Assembly (NCBI GenBank): GCA_950054195.1
Contig: CATLPG010000006.1
Span: 1 to 64,000 of the forward strand
Reading direction: 5' to 3'
Source: an uncultured Saccharospirillaceae bacterium
GTDB lineage: Bacteria > Bacteroidota > Bacteroidia > Flavobacteriales_D > CAJJDF01
DNA length: 64,000 bases
Position 1 is the first letter of the stretch. Each line of letters begins with the position of its first letter. A program made the translations under genes and the position numbers. The notes beneath the pieces are model-generated. The model ran no database searches, had not been told where the DNA came from, and saw nothing but the letters and a program-made list of their open reading frames with translations. This document shows positions 61,313 through 64,000 of the stretch, in pieces.

Positions 61313-62377
61313 TTAATGATGCTCCTCTACAGCAGCTCCAAAATACAACGCTGCTAGCATTGTAAAAATATAAGCTTGTAGTGCAGCAACTAATAATTCT
61401 AATATCGATAAAACTAAGGTTAATGATGAAAATGCTCCAGCAGCAAACCAGTTTTGGAATAAAAAGATTAATCCAATTAAACTCATTACTACTACGTGAC
61501 CTGCTGTCATGTTTGCATAAAGTCGAATCATTAATGAAAATGGTTTTACAAACATTCCTAATAATTCAATTGGAGCTAACATAATTCTCATCGGCATAGG
61601 AACACCAGGCATCCAAAATATGTGCGACCAATAATTTTTATTTGCAGTAAACGTTGTGATTAAAAATACAACTAATGCTAAAGAAAAAGTAACTGCTATG
61701 TTATTAGTTACACCAATACCTAACGGAGTCATTCCCGCTAAGTTTAAAAACCACACAAAAAAGAATACGGTTAATAGAAAACTCATGTATCTTTTATACT
61801 TATGCTCTCCAATGTTTGGACGTGCAATTTCGTCTCTAATGTAAACAACAATTGGCTCTAAAAATTTAGCAGAACCTGATGGATTTTGTGATTTGCGGTA
61901 TTTTTTTGCCATTGCACCAAACAACAATACTAAAAACAAAGACATTACTAGAACTACAAAAACATTTTTAGTGATTGAAAAATCAAAAAATAAATCTTCT
62001 TCTCCAGAAAAAAGATTAGTCATTTTAGCTTTTGTTTTACCCTCAGTAGAAACTAAGTTCCCATGATGATCTACAGTATATCCAGCATGTGAATGCCCAT
62101 GCATAACTTTACTTGAAGAGAAAATCTTTAATTCACCATCCCAAATAATTACTGGTAATGAAAAACCTACACCGTGAGTAATCTCGAAGTTATAAGAGTC
62201 CTTTAAATGGTGCTCCTTTACTTGATCGATGTATGATTTTTTTTCTTCTTGTGTTTTCTCACTCCATGATTTTTCTTCCCCATGATGCTCCTCAGAATGA
62301 GCGTTTGTGGGTTCACTTGCAAAAGATAAATTTGCTACAATTAGAAGAACAAATAGAGACAATTTTTTTAATACCAT
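61313..62377 (-). CDS. atpB: ATP synthase a subunit with long N-terminal extension
   Basis: The 354-residue protein has the five-helix a-subunit core at about 135-350, with the essential Arg at 285 in SLMIRLYANMTAGHVVVMSL and the conserved NLAGMTPLG. Unlike the 270-residue E. coli protein it begins with a signal peptide (SLFVLLIVANLSFA) and a His/Glu/Lys-rich extramembrane region of about 110 residues (NAHSEEHHGEEKSW, VMHGHSHAGYTVDHHGN). Such extensions are known in Bacteroidota; the role is unclear and the many His residues could bind metal. An internal promoter lies upstream. Confidence 0.95.
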   Translation of the reverse strand: MVLKKLSLFVLLIVANLSFASEPTNAHSEEHHGEEKSWSEKTQEEKKSYIDQVKEHHLKDSYNFEITHGVGFSLPVIIWDGELKIFSSSKVMHGHSHAGYTVDHHGNLVSTEGKTKAKMTNLFSGEEDLFFDFSITKNVFVVLVMSLFLVLLFGAMAKKYRKSQNPSGSAKFLEPIVVYIRDEIARPNIGEHKYKRYMSFLLTVFFFVWFLNLAGMTPLGIGVTNNIAVTFSLALVVFLITTFTANKNYWSHIFWMPGVPMPMRIMLAPIELLGMFVKPFSLMIRLYANMTAGHVVVMSLIGLIFLFQNWFAAGAFSSLTLVLSILELLVAALQAYIFTMLAALYFGAAVEEHH

Positions 62378-62404
62378 GCCAATCGGTTATTGTAAAATAT
62401 GGTG

Positions 62405-62412
62405 CAAAAATA
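62405..62412 (-). promoter_or_regulatory. -7 box TATTTTTG upstream of atpB
   Basis: On the minus strand an exact TAnnTTTG match followed by CACC lies 28 bases before the atpB start. It would let atpBEFHAG be transcribed apart from the bactofilin and small membrane genes. Confidence 0.5.
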
Positions 62413-62415
62413 GGG

Positions 62416-62429
62416 ATTTAATATTAAAT
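62416..62429. promoter_or_regulatory. 14-base perfect palindrome at the atpB promoter
   Basis: ATTTAATATTAAAT lies four bases upstream of the -7 box, within the -10 to -33 spacer. It may be a repressor site, but AT-rich palindromes of this length are not rare here. Confidence 0.25.
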
Positions 62430-62442
62430 AGTACACCTTTCC

Positions 62443-62826
62443 TTAACGCAATTTATTTATTAAGTGTTTTGCTGTAAAAATGAGACAAATAGCATAAGGA
62501 ATAAATAGCATAAAAAACTCTTTTTTTGTTATAATGCCATCCTCCTTAATATCAGGCATAAACAAGGCTAATAAAAGGATAAACTTGACTGTCATTATGG
62601 ACATAAAATAATACCCTAACCAATTTTTTAATTTTTTAGTGAAAATAAAATATCCAGCTAAACTTAAAATATAAACGCCATAATTTACCACATAAGATAA
62701 ACTTAATAAAACATAAATTGAAGGCTTGCTAAACCCATTAAGTATAGTTAAGTGAATAAAAAATGCTATTACAATTGTAGTTAATGTAATAGCTAGGAAT
62801 AGTACATCTTTTTTTTGTAAAACCAC
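62443..62826 (-). CDS. DUF6168-like small membrane protein of the atp operon
   Basis: The 127-residue protein has four membrane helices (VLFLAITLTTIVIAFFIHLT, YVLLSLSYVVNYGVYILSL, YYFMSIMTVKFILLLALF, FFMLFIPYAICLIFTAKHLI). It fits the DUF6168 family in size, topology and position before atpB in Flavobacteriia; in other phyla this place is held by atpI. A role in assembly of the a subunit or c ring, or in magnesium supply, is inferred. The start directly abuts the AtpZ stop. Confidence 0.75.
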   Translation of the reverse strand: MVLQKKDVLFLAITLTTIVIAFFIHLTILNGFSKPSIYVLLSLSYVVNYGVYILSLAGYFIFTKKLKNWLGYYFMSIMTVKFILLLALFMPDIKEDGIITKKEFFMLFIPYAICLIFTAKHLINKLR

Positions 62827-63051
62827 CTACTTTTTATTTAGGTTTTTTAGCATTCTTAATAACACAAACATGGAGATAATGAAAGCAATAAAAACCAATG
62901 AAATAGTAAAATAAGGTTTAGGTGTTTCATAACTTACATCAAGTTTTTTTCCAAAAAAGGCTCCTAAATAAATAAGTATCCCCATTTGAATAGCAAAACC
63001 CGAAAAAACTAAATAGTTTTTTGTTGAGTTATTTATATCATTTTTCTTCAT
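62827..63051 (-). CDS. AtpZ/AtpI-family protein
   Basis: The 74-residue protein has two membrane helices (YLVFSGFAIQMGILIYLGAF, PYFTISLVFIAFIISMFVLL) with the pattern SGFAIQMG...GxxLD of AtpZ. AtpZ and AtpI have been linked to magnesium or calcium uptake for the ATP synthase and to c-ring assembly. It overlaps the preceding gene by 14 bases. Confidence 0.85.
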   Translation of the reverse strand: MKKNDINNSTKNYLVFSGFAIQMGILIYLGAFFGKKLDVSYETPKPYFTISLVFIAFIISMFVLLRMLKNLNKK

Positions 63052-63253
63052 CGGCTGGTGTATTATTAACAGATATATAAATCATTAAACCGATTAATCC
63101 AAAACATATCTTAAAAACGGGGAATGTAGCTTTAAAATAGTCATCACAAATATGACCGGCAGCAATTGCTATTAAAACAAATAATACTGCTTTAAGTTTT
63201 TTTCCTAAACCTTTAAAAAGTTTACTCGAAAATTCTCTGATAGGATTCCTCAC
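63038..63253 (-). CDS. Small membrane protein between bactofilin and AtpZ
   Basis: The 71-residue protein has a basic N-terminus (MRNPIREFSSKLFKGLGKKL) and two membrane helices (AVLFVLIAIAAGHICDDYF, FKICFGLIGLMIYISV). No family is recognised. The basic amphipathic start could bind the membrane or the bactofilin encoded two bases upstream. Its overlap with atpZ and lack of its own promoter tie it to this operon. Confidence 0.7.
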   Translation of the reverse strand: MRNPIREFSSKLFKGLGKKLKAVLFVLIAIAAGHICDDYFKATFPVFKICFGLIGLMIYISVNNTPADEEK

Positions 63254-63255
63254 CT

Positions 63256-63636
63256 TTATTGAGCAGGTGGAGTGTTAGTCATCTTACAGTTCCCTGTAAA
63301 TTCTGCTCCAGGTTCAACCGCTATTCGTTGCGTTTCTATTTCTCCTAAAATTTTAGCCGTAGATTTTAACGATAAAAACGATTCTACTTTAATTTCTCCT
63401 TTAAATACACCCTCTACCTCTGCATCTTTGCATGAAACATTTCCTTCAATATAACCTGTTGAGCCCAAAACCAACTTTCCTTTTATATTCATAGAGCCAA
63501 TTAACTTACCATCAACTCTAAAATTACTATCAGAAACTATATCTCCTTTAACTTCTGTACCCTCTACCAATTGGTTTAATTTTCCTGATATTCCAGAATC
63601 CGTTGATTTTGCCATATTTTTCTTATTCAATGCCAT
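63256..63636 (-). CDS. Bactofilin (polymer-forming cytoskeletal protein)
   Basis: The 126-residue protein is a bactofilin: flanking disordered ends and a central right-handed beta-helix (TEVKGDIVSDSNFRVDGKLI, GSMNIKGKLVLGSTGYIEGN, VSCKDAEVEGVFKGEIKVES, PGAEFTGNCKM). Bactofilins polymerise without nucleotides and position cell-wall or other machines. It heads the atp transcription unit. A short basic N-terminus (MALNKKNMAKSTDSG) may hold the membrane. Confidence 0.93.
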   Translation of the reverse strand: MALNKKNMAKSTDSGISGKLNQLVEGTEVKGDIVSDSNFRVDGKLIGSMNIKGKLVLGSTGYIEGNVSCKDAEVEGVFKGEIKVESFLSLKSTAKILGEIETQRIAVEPGAEFTGNCKMTNTPPAQ

Positions 63637-63652
63637 GTAGACTTCGTTTTTA

Positions 63653-63685
63653 CAAATATAGTTATTGAAATGAATTTAAAAACAA
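63653..63685 (-). promoter_or_regulatory. Promoter of the bactofilin-atp operon
   Basis: On the minus strand TTG (63683-63685) is followed after 22 bases by TATATTTG (63653-63660), an exact TAnnTTTG match, 16 bases before the bactofilin start. This is the best promoter pair in the window. Confidence 0.55.
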
Positions 63686-63760
63686 CTTGCATATAATCCA
63701 TTAAAGTTATTTTTGGCATGAATTTTTCTTTATCACTACTAAACCTTAAAACACATAGTC

Positions 63761-64000
63761 ATGAAAACAAAGTTTTATATACCCTTAATTATAGGCTTTC
63801 TTTTTACGAGTTGTATGCCTACTAAAACAGTTACTTTTAATGCAGAAAATACACAAGCTGATGTTGCTTTCCCCGTTGAATTTAAAAATATTAGAGTTAT
63901 TAATCGTACGATTCCAAAAGACAGAAATCTTTTGGATGTGTTAACGGACGGACAAGGTTTAGCGAAAAATCAAAAAGGTGTTCCAGAACTTTTAAGTGGG
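63761..64000 (+). CDS. Lipoprotein, 3' end cut off (possibly DUF6340)
   Basis: Eighty codons are visible, from ATG at 63761 to the window end without a stop. The lipoprotein signal is FYIPLIIGFLFTSC (Cys18). The next segment (VAFPVEFKNIRVINRTIPKD) is like the start of DUF6340 lipoproteins of Bacteroidota, in which a short strand leads into VVNR; this is a tentative match. It is divergent from the bactofilin gene. The function is unknown. Confidence 0.7.
   Translation, partial: MKTKFYIPLIIGFLFTSCMPTKTVTFNAENTQADVAFPVEFKNIRVINRTIPKDRNLLDVLTDGQGLAKNQKGVPELLSG

Noticed and set aside
1-64000. CRISPR arrays, tRNA or rRNA genes, IS elements, prophage
   Set aside because: I read the intergenic regions for spaced repeats, cloverleaf structures and transposase or integrase motifs and saw none; a dedicated search could still find a short missed item.

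Overview
This window looks like chromosome of a low-GC member of the Bacteroidota, most likely order Flavobacteriales. The evidence is: two TonB-dependent receptors with an N-terminal carboxypeptidase-like domain; at least four exported proteins ending in a type IX secretion (T9SS) sorting domain with a YPNP-like motif; -7 promoter boxes of the TAnnTTTG type with few Shine-Dalgarno sequences; and gene orders familiar from Flavobacteriia, such as DUF4271-hemD-rnpA-yidD-S41 peptidase, nucleotidyltransferase-TPR-DUF4292-EnvC, and bactofilin-AtpZ-DUF6168-atpBEFHAG. Genus and species cannot be read from the sequence. I saw no tRNA, rRNA, CRISPR array, insertion sequence or prophage, and no gene-free stretch longer than 300 bases.

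Layout. 1-6.7 kb (minus): a TonB-dependent receptor followed by a very large exported protein cut by the left edge. 7-9.6 kb: a polycationic exported peptide, an outer-membrane barrel, and three abutting TonB C-terminal-domain genes, of which only the first has a membrane anchor. 9.8-12.7 kb: a B12-type radical SAM protein with a C-x4-C-x2-C cluster motif, and a lipoprotein. 12.8-18.7 kb (minus): a compact operon of lamin-tail-domain protein, TonB-dependent receptor and endonuclease I, divergent from a Crp/Fnr regulator. This is the best candidate in the window for a new functional module, namely capture, cutting and uptake of extracellular DNA. 19.6-27 kb (plus): VWA protein, MarR regulator and the conserved hemD-rnpA-yidD-S41 block, ending in a first O-antigen-ligase-like protein. 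27-34.8 kb: T9SS cargo, a Spy/CpxP-like basic protein, an M28 peptidase operon, bestrophin and YebC. 35-45.5 kb: envelope genes (AsmA-like, YgjP-like protease, sugar nucleotidyltransferase, TPR and DUF4292 lipoproteins, degenerate EnvC, MMPL exporter).

45.6-54.5 kb is a surface-polysaccharide locus with a FemAB/GNAT-like enzyme, several glycosyltransferases, a Wzm/Wzt-type ABC exporter and a second O-antigen-ligase-like protein. A propeller-type LytS histidine kinase at 54.5-57.4 kb overlaps the end of this locus and has no response regulator beside it. 57.4-63.6 kb (minus) is the ATP synthase operon without atpD and atpC, led by a bactofilin and three small membrane proteins. The window ends inside a lipoprotein gene.

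The genes as a whole serve the cell envelope: TonB-driven import with its energy transducers, T9SS-exported cargo, polysaccharide synthesis and export, lipoprotein and outer-membrane maintenance, and the proton-motive-force machine. One regulatory observation ties parts together: the same inverted repeat TAACC-N6-GGTTA lies upstream of both TonB-receptor operons and nowhere else that I noticed.
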